A stretch of DNA of 64,000 nt. Source: JALHFZ01 sp963674625 (GTDB lineage: Bacteria > Synergistota > Synergistia > Synergistales > Aminobacteriaceae). The notes under the pieces were generated by a model. The model made no database searches and had not been told where the DNA came from. It saw nothing but the letters and a program-made list of their open reading frames with translations. The DNA is taken from the NCBI GenBank assembly GCA_963674625.2, contig CAXXXO010000002.1:1-64000 (forward strand). Direction: 5' to 3'. The first letter of the stretch is position 1. Every line of letters begins with the position of its first letter. The position numbers and the translations under genes were made by a program. Shown piece by piece: positions 8,356-18,164 of this stretch.

Positions 8356-10109
8356 ATGAGAAAACGCTTTCTAATCACTCTTGCATCCCTGTCCGCATTG
8401 CTTCTGCTTCTGACCGCTGGCTCCGGCTTCGCGGCCATGGGGGACATACAGAATCTGACCTTCCAGGGAATGACAGGAGATATTCTCGGACAAGGGGAGA
8501 ATATCCAGAAGGACGGCAGGGCTGACGCCGTCTTCACGGGAAACATCAACGGGATCGGCGGCGCCATCACGGGCTTTCAGCTCAAGTCTGAAGACGGGCG
8601 GTCTGTGTGGGATACAACGGCCGGAACGGAATACCCGGCATGCAGGTGAAGGACGGCCAGGGAAAAGTCCTCACTGAAAGCAACGGCAATATGCCCCTGA
8701 CCCCCTTTCTTCTGGGGTTCGGATTCACCATCACCGTTCCCGATGACGGGTCCCTGGCCAGGGGGGGGAATTTCACCCTCACAGTCCGTTTCGTGGACGA
8801 TTCCGAAAACAGCGCTGCGGTCTCGTTACCCGCCACAGCCCATCGGCAGACTTCTTCGGTGAAGATCACCTCCGCGGCCTGGAGCGATGAAGAGCGCCGG
8901 GATCTCACCGGAAAGAACGAAGCCCTGCGGGGAGACGGCATCATCGACCGCCACGCCCGGCTCGTTCTTCAGGGAAACGCGACCCTTACCGGGGTCCGCG
9001 TACAGAGCGTCCGGGGTGACGCGGCAGAGTGGGATACGGTCCCCGGAAACAACACCTGGCTCGTTGCGGCAAGCTCTTCGGGCAATATCCTCAACCGGCA
9101 GGACGGCAGCATCCAGACGGCCATCCGGGGAAAAACGGTTCTTGACCTCTGGCTGTCCGACAACGGCGCCATTGAAAAAGGCCGGTCCGAATTCGTGGTT
9201 ACCCTCTCCTTCTCCGACGATACGGAGGCCAGGGCGACTATTGGAAGCCCTTCCGCACCCGCTGCCGTCAAGAATGCCTTTGACGGTTCGGCGAGGATGC
9301 TCGGCAGGGGAAGCAGGGATTTCGTCGGAAACAACGAAAACCGGGCAGGAAACGGCTCCCTCGACTGGGAGGCCGAGCTTCGGATAGACACCCCCGGAAC
9401 CATAGTCTCCATGACGGTTCTGAATACTGCCGGAGGAGCGGGAGAATGGGACACCATTCCGGGAAACGGCCGCTGGCTTCTCGGAGTATTCGACAGCAAT
9501 GACAGGATTCTCAACAACGCCGACGGCTCGGTCTCCATCCCCGTCTCGAGGGCAGGGGAATATCGCCTGAGAATGGAGAACAACGGCACTCTCGACAACT
9601 CCGGAACACGGTCGAAAATCACCCTCACCTATGACGACGGACGGGTGCTTTCAAGGGAGATCACCCCCTTTTCAGGATCCACTGCCGCAGGTGAAAAACC
9701 GACAGCTGATAACGAAATCCGTCTCTATCCTCCCAGGCAGGCCTCGAGCAGCGACTATGTCAGCAAAAGCGAGCGGCCGGGGCGGGGCGGAAACAAGGAC
9801 TGGGTCTTCGAATTCAGAATCTACGGAGAGGGACGGGTGAAAAATATAGAGCTCACCGGCAAGGGCTCCCGGGACACTGTTCGGTGGGACACCATTCCCG
9901 GCAACGGTTTTCCCCTTCTGGGTGTTCTGGCCCCCGGCAAGGGCGGACTTCTCAACCGCAATAACGGCTCCGTCCGATTCGACGTCCCCCCGAACCAGAA
10001 CCTTCAGCTTTTCGTCGAGGATGAGGGGTTCCTGAGGAGAAACCTGATTACGAGCTATGAAATTGTACTCACATGGAACGACGGAAGTCAGAGCAGGGCG
10101 ACTCTCTGA
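8356..10109 (+). pseudogene. Exported four-repeat protein, interrupted by one frameshift near 8625
   Basis: ATG 8356 lies nine bases after AAGGAG. Residues 1-26 are a signal peptide (RKRFLITLASL, cleavage near GFAA). Four repeats of about 125-140 residues follow, each with a central WDT-x-x-GN motif: SVWDTTAG at the frameshift, EWDTVPGNN, EWDTIPGNG and RWDTIPGNG. Each also has an ILNxxDGS-like turn and ends in a strand-rich IVLTWNDGS-like segment. At about 8625 one base is missing; restoring it rejoins repeat 1 (DTTAG-NGIPGMQV) to the rest, and the repeat pattern supports this. The predicted fold is beta-rich and periplasmic or cell-surface. No known family is recognised. It stands alone between its own promoter-like region and a strong hairpin. 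Confidence 0.7.
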
Positions 10110-10144
10110 GTTTTCTGACCCTTTGAATTTCAGTTGACCGAAAA

Positions 10145-10180
10145 TGCGCCGGTTTCCGCAAGGAGGCCGGCGCATTTCAA
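10145..10180. terminator. Strong inverted repeat after the four-repeat gene
   Basis: AAATGCGCCGG and CCGGCGCATTT form an 11-pair stem around a 13-base loop. The T run lies inside the stem end. It probably ends transcription of the upstream gene and insulates the SorC gene. Confidence 0.6.
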
Positions 10181-10333
10181 TGGAGGATGCGCTCTCCTCG
10201 GGCATTCCGGCCTCAGGCGGCGCTGTTTACCCGGATATTTCAAGCTTTCCCCTTGATTTCTCTTTTCTGGATGGATATACTCTCTCCGGATGAATTTTCT
10301 TTCAGGATTTATTTTCATTTTTGCGGAGGGCCC

Positions 10334-11299
10334 ATGTATTCTAACGCGCTGCTCATGAAGGCTTCGGAACTCTATTACTATTCCCGGCTTTCCCAGGGGG
10401 AGATCGGCAGGAAACTCGGAGTTTCTTCCCCCACCGTTTCCCGTATGCTCCAGGAGGCGATGGAGCGGGGGATTATCGAGGTCAAAATCCGGGACACCCT
10501 GGCGAGGGCAAAGAAGACGGAGGACGAACTGAAGCTCAGGTTCGGCCTCGAGGACGCTGTAGTCATCGAAGTTCCCCCGGGCACGGAGCAGAACCTCCGC
10601 CGGCAGCTTCTGGGCAGGAAGGGAAGCGAACTTCTTCCGGATTACTGCGCCCGGGGTTCGACCCTGGGAATAGGATGCGGGGTCACCATGCATGAATTTG
10701 TCCAGTCCCTGGACCCTTCGAGACGATTTCCCGAGCTGCGGATCCTGCCCCTGATGGGCGGGTGGGGGAAGGAAGAGGCGGAGAGGGAGACGAACCGCCT
10801 CGCGAGCATGATGGGAAGAACCCTCGGATGTTCCTTTTCCTATCTTCTTGCGCCGGCGATCGTGAGTTCGAAGGCCGTGCGGGACATACTTCTTCGGGAG
10901 CCCCAGATTCTCCAGACGACCCATCTCTGGGATACCGTGGACACGGCATTTTTCTCCATCGGGCCGGAGCTTCGGGAAGAACATTTTCCCTATATTCCCG
11001 CCGAATTTCTTTCTATGGATGAAGCCCGCAGGGCTGGCGGAGTCGGCGATGTCCTCGGAAGGATCATTGACGACCGGGGAAGGGAGACTAAATTTCCATA
11101 TAACGACCAGCTCGTGAGCATCCCGCTGGAGGTTCTGAAAAAAATTCCACGGAGAATCGGTATGGGTGGAGGCCCTCAGAAATATCGTGGAATCCGCGCC
11201 GCCCTTGAAGGACATCTCATAACCGTGCTCATCACGGATTTGGAAACGGCAGCTTATCTTTTGCATCTGGAGGCGATGAAAGGTGACAGTATTCGATGA
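10334..11299 (+). CDS. SorC/DeoR-type sugar-binding transcriptional regulator
   Basis: 321 residues from ATG 10334; the open frame extends upstream, but homologues start at this MYSNALLMKASELYY helix. Residues 1-55 hold a helix-turn-helix (SQGEIGRKLGVSSPTVSRMLQEA). The remainder is the SorC/CggR effector domain, with an IGCGVTMHEFV phosphate-site-like turn and a GGGPQKYRGIRAAL loop near the end. SorC-family effectors are phosphorylated sugars. The FGGY kinase at the end of this operon could make such an effector, as LsrK does for LsrR. The 3' end overlaps the next gene by 17 bases. Confidence 0.85.
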   Translation: MYSNALLMKASELYYYSRLSQGEIGRKLGVSSPTVSRMLQEAMERGIIEVKIRDTLARAKKTEDELKLRFGLEDAVVIEVPPGTEQNLRRQLLGRKGSELLPDYCARGSTLGIGCGVTMHEFVQSLDPSRRFPELRILPLMGGWGKEEAERETNRLASMMGRTLGCSFSYLLAPAIVSSKAVRDILLREPQILQTTHLWDTVDTAFFSIGPELREEHFPYIPAEFLSMDEARRAGGVGDVLGRIIDDRGRETKFPYNDQLVSIPLEVLKKIPRRIGMGGGPQKYRGIRAALEGHLITVLITDLETAAYLLHLEAMKGDSIR

Positions 11300-12092
11300 T
11301 CTTTTCAAGGTAAAGAAGCCCATTCTCGGGATGGTTCATTTTCCGCCACTTCCCGGCTCTCCTCTCTATGATTCCTCAGCGGGGATGAAAAAAATCCGGG
11401 AGACGGCCCTTCGCGATGCCGAGGCACTTGTGAAGGCCGGGTTCGACGGCATCGTCTTCAGCAACGAAGGGGACCGTCCCTATCTCTCAAGGGTGGACAA
11501 CGCCACCGTTGCCGCCATGTCCAGGGTCATTTCCGAGACCTCGGCCACCTTCGATCTTCCCTTCGGCCTTTCCGTCCTCGCCGATCCACAGGCTGCCGTA
11601 GCGATAGGAGCGGCCGTGGAGGCGGATTTTGTGCGGATTTTCCTCTCCTGGGTCTTCGTGGGCGACTGGGGGATCGTGGACCCCGATGCCGGAGCGATTC
11701 AGCGCCTGAAAGCATCCCTTTCGGGGAATATGAAGGTCTTCGCCAACATCTCCGGTCATACGGAGCCTCTCGGTGGAAGAAAAATTGAGGATATCGCCCG
11801 GGGAGCCGTGAAGTTCGGCCTCGCCGACGCAGTATGCCTGGCCGGAACTACAGCGGGAAGCGAAATACCGGAGGAGGACCTCCGGGGCGCCCGGAAAGGG
11901 GCAGGTGCGGCGCCGGTGATTGCCGGAACCGGGGTGAATATGGAGAACGTACAGAGGATGCTCTGCCTGGCTGATGGAGTGATCATGGGCACGAGCGTCA
12001 AAATCGACGGAAATACCTTCAACCCCGTGGACCCCGATAAAGCCGCCGCGTTCATGCGCCACGCGAGGGATGTCCGGGAAAAGATGAAATGA
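11283..12092 (+). CDS. BtpA/SgcQ-family TIM-barrel protein
   Basis: 269 residues. GTG 11283 follows GGAGG by nine bases. The family pattern includes ILGMVHFPPLPGSP, GFDGIVFSNEGDRPY, FVRIFLSWVFVGDWG and a late IAGTGVNMENVQ phosphate-binding-like loop. BtpA proteins were linked to photosystem I in cyanobacteria, but in fermenters the family (SgcQ) sits in sugar operons and probably acts on a sugar phosphate. It lies between the regulator and the transporter genes and overlaps both, so it belongs to the operon. The reaction is unknown. Confidence 0.85.
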   Translation: MTVFDDLFKVKKPILGMVHFPPLPGSPLYDSSAGMKKIRETALRDAEALVKAGFDGIVFSNEGDRPYLSRVDNATVAAMSRVISETSATFDLPFGLSVLADPQAAVAIGAAVEADFVRIFLSWVFVGDWGIVDPDAGAIQRLKASLSGNMKVFANISGHTEPLGGRKIEDIARGAVKFGLADAVCLAGTTAGSEIPEEDLRGARKGAGAAPVIAGTGVNMENVQRMLCLADGVIMGTSVKIDGNTFNPVDPDKAAAFMRHARDVREKMK

Positions 12093-13570
12093 CCGTTCTC
12101 GAGACCCTGAATCTCACGAAGGAGTTTCCTGGCGTACGGGCTCTTTCAGATTTTTCCTTCACCCTCGAAAAGGGAGAGATTCATGGACTTGTGGGCGAAA
12201 ACGGGGCGGGGAAATCCACCCTGGTGAAAATCCTTGCAGGGGTTTACACTCCTACTTCCGGATCCTTCCTTCTGGAAGGGAAAGAGATGCATTTCCGGTC
12301 GCCGGGGGATGCGGCTGAATCCGTGGGGGTGGTCTACCAGGAGAGAGAACTCATTCCTCACTTCACCGGCTGGGAGAATCTCTTTCTCGGGCTGGAATTT
12401 TCCACCCTCGGTTTCCTCGAGAAGTCGCGGATGCGGAGAGAGGCCCTCGCTTTCGTTGAAAAATACGATATGAATGTGGATCTCGACCTTCCCTCCTCAG
12501 AACTCGGAAGCGGACAGCAGGAGATGCTCTCGATTCTCAAGGTGCTTTTCCGCAATCCGCGGGCGGTCATCTTCGACGAGCCCACCGCTCCGCTGAGCGT
12601 CAGGGAATGCGAAAGCCTCTTCGCCCTCATTCGTGATCTTCGGAGCAGGGGACTGGCCATCCTCTATATCTCTCATCACCTTTCTGAGGTGCTCTCCCTG
12701 GCGGACCGGGTGACCGTCCTCCGGAACGGCGAAAAGATCGCCACTCTTCCCGCAGGCGAAGTGGACGAAAAGGGGCTGATCCGCCTCATGATAAACCGGG
12801 ATATGGCAGGCCAGTATCCCAAACGTAATTTTCCCCCGGGAGAGGAGCTTTTCTCCCTGAAAAACTGGAGCTCGGAGAAGAGCCGTTTTTCCGGTATCTC
12901 CATATCCATCCGCAGAAGGGAGATCGTTGGATTCGCCGGTCTCGTTGGCGCGGGCAGGACGGAACTTGCCCGGGGGATATTCTGCGGCGCTCCCTTCGAG
13001 AGAGGAGAGATACTGCTCGGAGGAAAGCCCTTCGTCTCAAAAAGCCCCGGGGAGAGCATAGCCCGGGGGATCGCCATGATCCCGGAGAACCGCAGAGAAG
13101 AAGGGGTCATCGCCGGGATGTCCGTGGCGGAAAATCTTCTCCTCCCCACCTTGGGCAAATTCACCTCCCTGGGGTTCGTAAGAAGAGGGAAGGCGGAGGA
13201 GCACGTCTCCGAAGTGATGGACAGGCTGAGGATCAAGGCGGCAGGTTCAGGCCAGGATGTGAGGACCTTGAGCGGAGGAAACCAGCAGAAGGTCTCGGTC
13301 GGAAAATGGTACGGCACCTCGTCGGAACTCTGGATTTTCGATGAACCCACCCAGGGGATCGATGTTGATGCCAAACGGGAGGTCTATACGATCATGGAGG
13401 AATTGGTCGAAGGAGGCGCCGGCATATGGTTCATCAGCTCGGACTTGCGGGAGCTTGTCGCCATGGCTGACCGCATCTACGCAATGAAGGGATTTTCCGT
13501 CGCCGGGGAGTTTACCCCTCCCTACGAGACGGAGAGAATACTTGCAGCCATGATGGGGGAGGACCGCTGA
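12089..13570 (+). CDS. Sugar-type ABC transporter ATP-binding protein (RbsA/MglA family)
   Basis: 493 residues with two ATPase halves, as in RbsA. The first half has Walker A GENGAGKSTL (about residues 38-46), an LGSGQQEML signature and IFDEPTAPLS. The second half has a degenerate Walker A region (GLVGAGRTEL), a LSGGNQQKVSVGKW signature and IFDEPTQGID. The start ATG overlaps the BtpA stop (ATGA). It powers uptake through the permease encoded next. The substrate is a sugar or a sugar-like compound. Confidence 0.93.
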   Translation: MTVLETLNLTKEFPGVRALSDFSFTLEKGEIHGLVGENGAGKSTLVKILAGVYTPTSGSFLLEGKEMHFRSPGDAAESVGVVYQERELIPHFTGWENLFLGLEFSTLGFLEKSRMRREALAFVEKYDMNVDLDLPSSELGSGQQEMLSILKVLFRNPRAVIFDEPTAPLSVRECESLFALIRDLRSRGLAILYISHHLSEVLSLADRVTVLRNGEKIATLPAGEVDEKGLIRLMINRDMAGQYPKRNFPPGEELFSLKNWSSEKSRFSGISISIRRREIVGFAGLVGAGRTELARGIFCGAPFERGEILLGGKPFVSKSPGESIARGIAMIPENRREEGVIAGMSVAENLLLPTLGKFTSLGFVRRGKAEEHVSEVMDRLRIKAAGSGQDVRTLSGGNQQKVSVGKWYGTSSELWIFDEPTQGIDVDAKREVYTIMEELVEGGAGIWFISSDLRELVAMADRIYAMKGFSVAGEFTPPYETERILAAMMGEDR

Positions 13571-13571
13571 C

Positions 13572-14531
13572 ATGTCCCAGGAAAGCATGAACCGCCAGAG
13601 AACCCTCACCCGTTTCGGCACGATCATCGCTCTCATCCTTCTCTCTGCGGGGTTTGCGCTCTGGATTCCAGGCTTCGCAGGGGGAGAGAACGTTATGAAC
13701 ATCCTCCGGCAGATAGCCCTTCTCGCGGTGATCTCCGAGGGCTTCACCATGTGCCTGATCGTCGGCGAACTGGACCTTGCCTTCCCCCAAATCGCGAGCC
13801 TCTCCGGGGCCCTTGTGGCGGGGCTCATTTTCGGAGGGATGCATCCCCTTCCCGCAATTCTTCTCTCCCTGGCCGTGGGTGCCCTTTTCGGTCTTGCGGC
13901 GGGTTTTCTCGTGACGAAAATCGGAATACCGTCCCTCATCACCACATTGGCCACGGGGATCATCGCCGGGGGAATGGTCTACATGTATACCCGGGGAGTT
14001 TCCTTCTACGGCCAGATGCCCCCCGCTTTTCTCTCCCTCGGCCGGGGAATGGTGGGACCGGTCCCCTCTCTCATCGTCATCATGTTCACCGTTGTCGCGG
14101 CGGCCCAGGTCATGATATCCTCGACCCGTACGGGAAAATACATGCAGGCCACGGGGGCGAACCCGGCGGCTTCCCGCCTCGCAGGAATCAATATCGACCG
14201 GTACAAGATCCTGGCCCTGACCCTCTCGGGCCTCGCGGCGGCCTTCACGGGTATTCTTCTGACCTCCCGGCTTGGCTCGGCCAACCCGGAAGGGGCCTCG
14301 GGATTCATGATGGATGCCTTTGCCTCGGCCCTCCTCGGAATGACAGTGCTCAGCGTCGGCAGGGCGAATCCCTTCGGAACCTTCATCGGCGCGCTTCTCA
14401 TCGGAGTCATAAATAACGGCATGACCCTTGCCGGGGCGCCCTACTATACCCAGGATATCGTTAAGGGTCTGATTATTCTGCTTTCGGTTGCGGTGACGTC
14501 GCTGCAGGCGAAAAGAATGATGCGGAACTGA
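13572..14531 (+). CDS. Sugar-type ABC transporter permease (RbsC family)
   Basis: 319 residues, eight to ten membrane helices. The N-terminal helix LFIALILLSAG-type segment and the GELDLAFPQIASLSGALVAG stretch match the RbsC/LsrC/XylH family (BPD_transp_2). The loop TGKYMQATGANPAASRLAGI is the ATPase-contact region. It starts one base after the ATPase stop. Only one permease gene is present, so the transporter is likely a homodimer, unlike Lsr, which has two permeases. Confidence 0.92.
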   Translation: MSQESMNRQRTLTRFGTIIALILLSAGFALWIPGFAGGENVMNILRQIALLAVISEGFTMCLIVGELDLAFPQIASLSGALVAGLIFGGMHPLPAILLSLAVGALFGLAAGFLVTKIGIPSLITTLATGIIAGGMVYMYTRGVSFYGQMPPAFLSLGRGMVGPVPSLIVIMFTVVAAAQVMISSTRTGKYMQATGANPAASRLAGINIDRYKILALTLSGLAAAFTGILLTSRLGSANPEGASGFMMDAFASALLGMTVLSVGRANPFGTFIGALLIGVINNGMTLAGAPYYTQDIVKGLIILLSVAVTSLQAKRMMRN

Positions 14532-14585
14532 AAAATGGTTCTCATCCCCTCACGGGGGGATATTTCACGCAGGGAGGGTAAAGAC

Positions 14586-15521
14586 ATGAAAAAGATCGCA
14601 GCAGCTGCAGCAGCAGGAGTTTTTCTGATGATGCTTCTTTCGGGAGGCGCCTTCGCGAAACAGATCACCGTGGGGTTTGTCGCCACGAACTTTTCCGCTG
14701 AGGCCCAGTCGAGGGTGGCCAATGCCTTCGAAAAGATTGCAAAAGAGAAGAACTGGGACGTCAAGATGCTCAACTCCACCGGCTCCATCGAAACTCAGTC
14801 GAACCAGCTCGAAAACCTGTACCAGATGAAGGTTGACGCGGTGGTCATGGCCATGGCTCATCCCCAGGAGATCCGGCCGGCCCTCGACAAGCTTATCTCC
14901 GCAAAAATCCCCGTGATCACCATCGACTCGGGGTATGTCGACGGAGTGGTGGCCGACATTACCGCCGACAACTTCGCCATGGGGGCGAAGGCCTCCACCT
15001 TCCTCATGGATTCCATCGGCGGCCAGGGGAACATCATCGTCATCAAGTTCGAGAAGCACTACGGAACCCGCAGGAGAGGGAAAGTCCTCGACGTGGTACT
15101 GACGGAGTATCCCGGCGTGAAGGTCCTCGCCGAATACAGCGTGGTTGCCACGAAGCGCTTCATGGATGACACCCGGGCAGCCATGGAGACCTATGCCACC
15201 CGGTTCGGCGATACCATCGACGGTGTCTGGTGCGCCTTCGACCAGCTCGCCTATGTCGCCGGAGATGTGCTGCAGGAGCATGGAAACAAGAAGGCAGTGA
15301 TAGTCGGCGTCGACGGAAACCAGGAGACCTTCCGCAGGATCCGGGCGGGACAGATGTCTGCCACGGTGGCCCAGCCCTTCGAGGCCATGGCCCAGAAGGC
15401 CGTGGATCTCGTGAACGCCGTTGCTGTTGAGGGAAAGACTGCCGAGGAAGCTACGGGGGGAAGAAAGATATTCTACATGGACGCTCCTCTCGTGGACAAG
15501 ACGGGCCTTCCCGCGGAATAG
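14586..15521 (+). CDS. Sugar-type periplasmic substrate-binding protein (RbsB family)
   Basis: 311 residues. ATG 14586 follows AGGGAGG. A signal peptide (KKIAAAAAAGVFLMMLLS, cleavage at AFA-K) precedes a Peripla_BP_4 fold: ITVGFVATNFSAEAQSR, VDAVVMAMAHPQEIRPA, IPVITIDSGY and KAVIVGVDGNQE. There is no lipobox cysteine, so it should be a soluble periplasmic protein, in keeping with a diderm cell. It delivers ligand to the permease and ATPase encoded upstream. A terminator follows, so the kinase may be made at a lower level. Confidence 0.92.
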   Translation: MKKIAAAAAAGVFLMMLLSGGAFAKQITVGFVATNFSAEAQSRVANAFEKIAKEKNWDVKMLNSTGSIETQSNQLENLYQMKVDAVVMAMAHPQEIRPALDKLISAKIPVITIDSGYVDGVVADITADNFAMGAKASTFLMDSIGGQGNIIVIKFEKHYGTRRRGKVLDVVLTEYPGVKVLAEYSVVATKRFMDDTRAAMETYATRFGDTIDGVWCAFDQLAYVAGDVLQEHGNKKAVIVGVDGNQETFRRIRAGQMSATVAQPFEAMAQKAVDLVNAVAVEGKTAEEATGGRKIFYMDAPLVDKTGLPAE

Positions 15522-15550
15522 CCCTTTCGGAAGAGTTTTTTCGGTTCTGC

Positions 15551-15588
15551 GGCCGCGCGGTCTTTTTCTGCCGCGCGGTTTTTTTTCA
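15551..15588 (+). terminator. Terminator between binding protein and kinase
   Basis: Two copies of CCGCGCGG, ten bases apart, form a stem that is followed by eight T residues. This is a good intrinsic terminator. Because the kinase follows with only a short gap, it probably attenuates rather than stops the operon. Confidence 0.75.
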
Positions 15589-15600
15589 GGAGGTGACCGG

Positions 15601-17040
15601 ATGTCCCTGTTTCTCGGTGTGGATATGGGAACTTCATCACTCAAAGCCGCGGTCCTCGACGAATCCGGGGCGGTTCATGCCAGGGCCAGGAGAGAGGCAG
15701 TCATGGAATCTCCCCAAAAAGACTGGTACGAGGTGGACGGCGAAAAATACTGGTGGCAGGGGTTTCTCGCCCTCTGCCGGGATTTGGCCCGTTCCGTTTC
15801 CCTCTCTTCCATAGAGGGGGTCTGCGTCAGCTCTGTCTGCGGATCCTTCGTCCCGGTGGATGAAGAGGGACGGGCGGTCTCCCGGGCGATTCTCTACGGA
15901 ATCGACCGCAGGGCTGTGGACCAGATATCCCGTCTGAACGAACGGTGCAAAGAGCGTCTCGATGCCCTCGGCGGGCCCTTCACGACCCATTCCGTCTTTC
16001 CGAAAATCCTCTGGCTGAAGGAGGAGCGTCCGCAGGTTTTCGCGAAGACCGCTTTCTTCCTCGAGCCGAACAATTTCGTAACATACCGGCTCACCGGAGA
16101 GAAAGCATGGGACTTTCCCTCCGCTGCCGGAGCGGGGCTCGTGGACCGCTCCCTTCCCGACTGGCCTGCGGGGCTTTTTGAAGAGGAAGGAGTCCCACGG
16201 TCCCTTTTCCCCCCTCTCCGGTGGCCCCTCTCGAAGCTCGGGACAATCACTGCCTCTGCCTCGAAGGCCACGGGCCTCCCGGAGGGAATTCCCGTGGCCG
16301 TGGGGGCGTGCGACATCAATGCGGAAGCTGCGGCGGCCAGGGCGTTTCATCCGGGAGACTGCGTTGCTGTCTTCGGCTCGACGGTGAGCATGCTGCTCAC
16401 CACGGCCGAACCAGTCCGCCTTCCCGGATTCATCTCCGGGATGTCCCTTCTCGAGAACACTTTCCGCATCGGAGCTGCCACGTCCTCCGGGTCCCGCTTT
16501 CTCCAGTGGATGGGAAGGGCTGTTGCCGCAAAAGAACCGGCCAGGACGGAACGCCCTTCGGGCATTTTCATCCTCCCGTGGCTTGACGGCTCCCGGACGC
16601 CCTTTCACGATCCCGGTGCGAAGATGGCCTTCTGGGGCATGGATTCATCCACGACACCGGAACTACTCCTTCTCGCGGCCCGTGAATCTTTAGGATATGA
16701 ACTCGCCATGCTCTTCGACCTCGCGGCGGGAGCTGCGCCCTTCCCCGAAGTCGTGGATGTCTCGGGGGGATTGTGCAACGACCGCAGGCTTATGGAGCTT
16801 CTCAGCTCCATAACGGGCAGAGCCCTCCGGATTCATCCCGAGGTGGACGCTTCCTTCGGAGACGCCCTTCTCGCTGCTGTCGTCTCGGATGCCGTCGGGG
16901 AGGCAAAGGTGAAAATGCCCGGCGGACCGGGGACGGTCATTTTTCCTGAGGGGAAACTGACCGAAATGTATGTTCCGGAGAGAGAGAGGTTCCGGAGAAT
17001 GGCGGAGGATCTGCAGTTCCCCGGCAGGAAAAAGGCTTAA
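15601..17040 (+). CDS. FGGY-family carbohydrate kinase (xylulokinase-like)
   Basis: 479 residues. ATG 15601 follows CAGGAGGTGA. The N-terminal phosphate loop is LGVDMGTSSLKAAVLDESG; GACDINAEAAAARAFHPG and the late DVSGGLCNDRRLMELL loop complete the ATP-grasping actin-like fold. FGGY kinases phosphorylate free sugars or polyols, and LsrK of this family phosphorylates AI-2. It is the last gene of the transport operon and very likely phosphorylates the imported substrate, giving the effector for the SorC regulator. The substrate is not predictable from sequence. Its last four bases overlap the end of the opposite-strand gene. Confidence 0.88.
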   Translation: MSLFLGVDMGTSSLKAAVLDESGAVHARARREAVMESPQKDWYEVDGEKYWWQGFLALCRDLARSVSLSSIEGVCVSSVCGSFVPVDEEGRAVSRAILYGIDRRAVDQISRLNERCKERLDALGGPFTTHSVFPKILWLKEERPQVFAKTAFFLEPNNFVTYRLTGEKAWDFPSAAGAGLVDRSLPDWPAGLFEEEGVPRSLFPPLRWPLSKLGTITASASKATGLPEGIPVAVGACDINAEAAAARAFHPGDCVAVFGSTVSMLLTTAEPVRLPGFISGMSLLENTFRIGAATSSGSRFLQWMGRAVAAKEPARTERPSGIFILPWLDGSRTPFHDPGAKMAFWGMDSSTTPELLLLAARESLGYELAMLFDLAAGAAPFPEVVDVSGGLCNDRRLMELLSSITGRALRIHPEVDASFGDALLAAVVSDAVGEAKVKMPGGPGTVIFPEGKLTEMYVPERERFRRMAEDLQFPGRKKA

Positions 17041-18128
17041 TGGAAGAGGACGTTGAAGAGGAAGGGAAGTACGACAAGAATAGAGACGAGGCGCACCGTC
17101 TGGAGAATGCTTACCTTCAGCGGGTCAGCACCCATCTCCTCGGCGATGATTGACATCTGGGAGAGTCCCCCGAGGGATGTGGAGAGAAGACAGGTTGGGT
17201 AGTTCCACCCGGTCATTTTGTGAAGGAGCACAGCGAGGCCTATGCTGCACAGCACCATAGCTCCTGTAAGGAGGATCACCGGCCCGGCGAGAAGGGCAAA
17301 CTGTCTGAGAGTGGAGAGGGTCACGTTCGAGGCGATGACCACGCCGATGCCGATTTGAGCGAAGGTCCGAAGAATAGGAGGAACCCGCCCCAGTCTCATA
17401 CCCGCAAGCCCTGCGGCCGCAACGGCGAACATGGCGCCGGTAAGCAGGCCCACGGGCATCCGGAGAAAAAATCCAGTGAGGCCTCCGGCAAGAGCAACGG
17501 AGAAAAGAAGAAAAAACTTCGAAAAGGAGAAGGGGGGTGCAGGGGGCGGAAGTTCGTCGTCATCGGAAAGAGCTGTAGCGATCCTGTTCCCTGCCCCGGG
17601 AGCGGCGCATGAAGACAAATCTTTCTCTTTTTTGTTCTGCCACTCCGTCCATTTTCGACAGACCACCGGCGTGAGAAGAATTGCGGTGAGGAGACGGAAA
17701 ACCTGCAGCAGGGTCACGCTCGCCATGTCGGCACCGAGGGACATGGCGAGAAGGGCCATTTCAGCGATACCGCCGGCCGTTGAGCCAAGGAATGCTGTAG
17801 CCATATCGAGATCGCTGAACGAGTAAAGTGCCGCCCCTCCTGCGAGGGAGAGAAAAAGCATTCCTCCCGAGACGATCATGGCAGGAAAGGGCAGCTCCCG
17901 GAGAAAGGCGATAGAGGTCCTGTTGACCTGAAGCCCCACGTAGGCTCCTATGACGATGTTGCTGTACCAGGAGAGCCACCGGATTGGGAAGTCAGGGAAA
18001 TACCCGGCAAGATTCAGGGCTGCGGCGAAGAAAAGAGAGCCGAGAATACCCGGAACGGGAAGGGAGAGTTTGCGGAAAACCCAGCAGCCGGCGGCTCCCG
18101 TAAGAAAAGCGAAAACAAGACCTATCAT
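17037..18128 (-). CDS. AbrB-family membrane protein (AbrB duplication domain)
   Basis: 363 residues with ten or so membrane helices arranged as two similar halves. Each half carries a GGxAEMALLA / GGLSQMSIIAEE-type motif (STAGGIAEMALLAMSLGAD and STSLGGLSQMSIIAEEMGAD), the mark of the AbrB duplication family, once mislabelled ammonia monooxygenase. A charged cytoplasmic loop of about 45 residues lies between the halves. The function is unproven; regulation or transport at the membrane has been proposed. It is convergent with the kinase gene. Confidence 0.85.
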   Translation of the reverse strand: MIGLVFAFLTGAAGCWVFRKLSLPVPGILGSLFFAAALNLAGYFPDFPIRWLSWYSNIVIGAYVGLQVNRTSIAFLRELPFPAMIVSGGMLFLSLAGGAALYSFSDLDMATAFLGSTAGGIAEMALLAMSLGADMASVTLLQVFRLLTAILLTPVVCRKWTEWQNKKEKDLSSCAAPGAGNRIATALSDDDELPPPAPPFSFSKFFLLFSVALAGGLTGFFLRMPVGLLTGAMFAVAAAGLAGMRLGRVPPILRTFAQIGIGVVIASNVTLSTLRQFALLAGPVILLTGAMVLCSIGLAVLLHKMTGWNYPTCLLSTSLGGLSQMSIIAEEMGADPLKVSILQTVRLVSILVVLPFLFNVLFH

Positions 18129-18164
18129 TCCATAATGTCACCTTTCGAAAAGTGTGAAGAGAGG

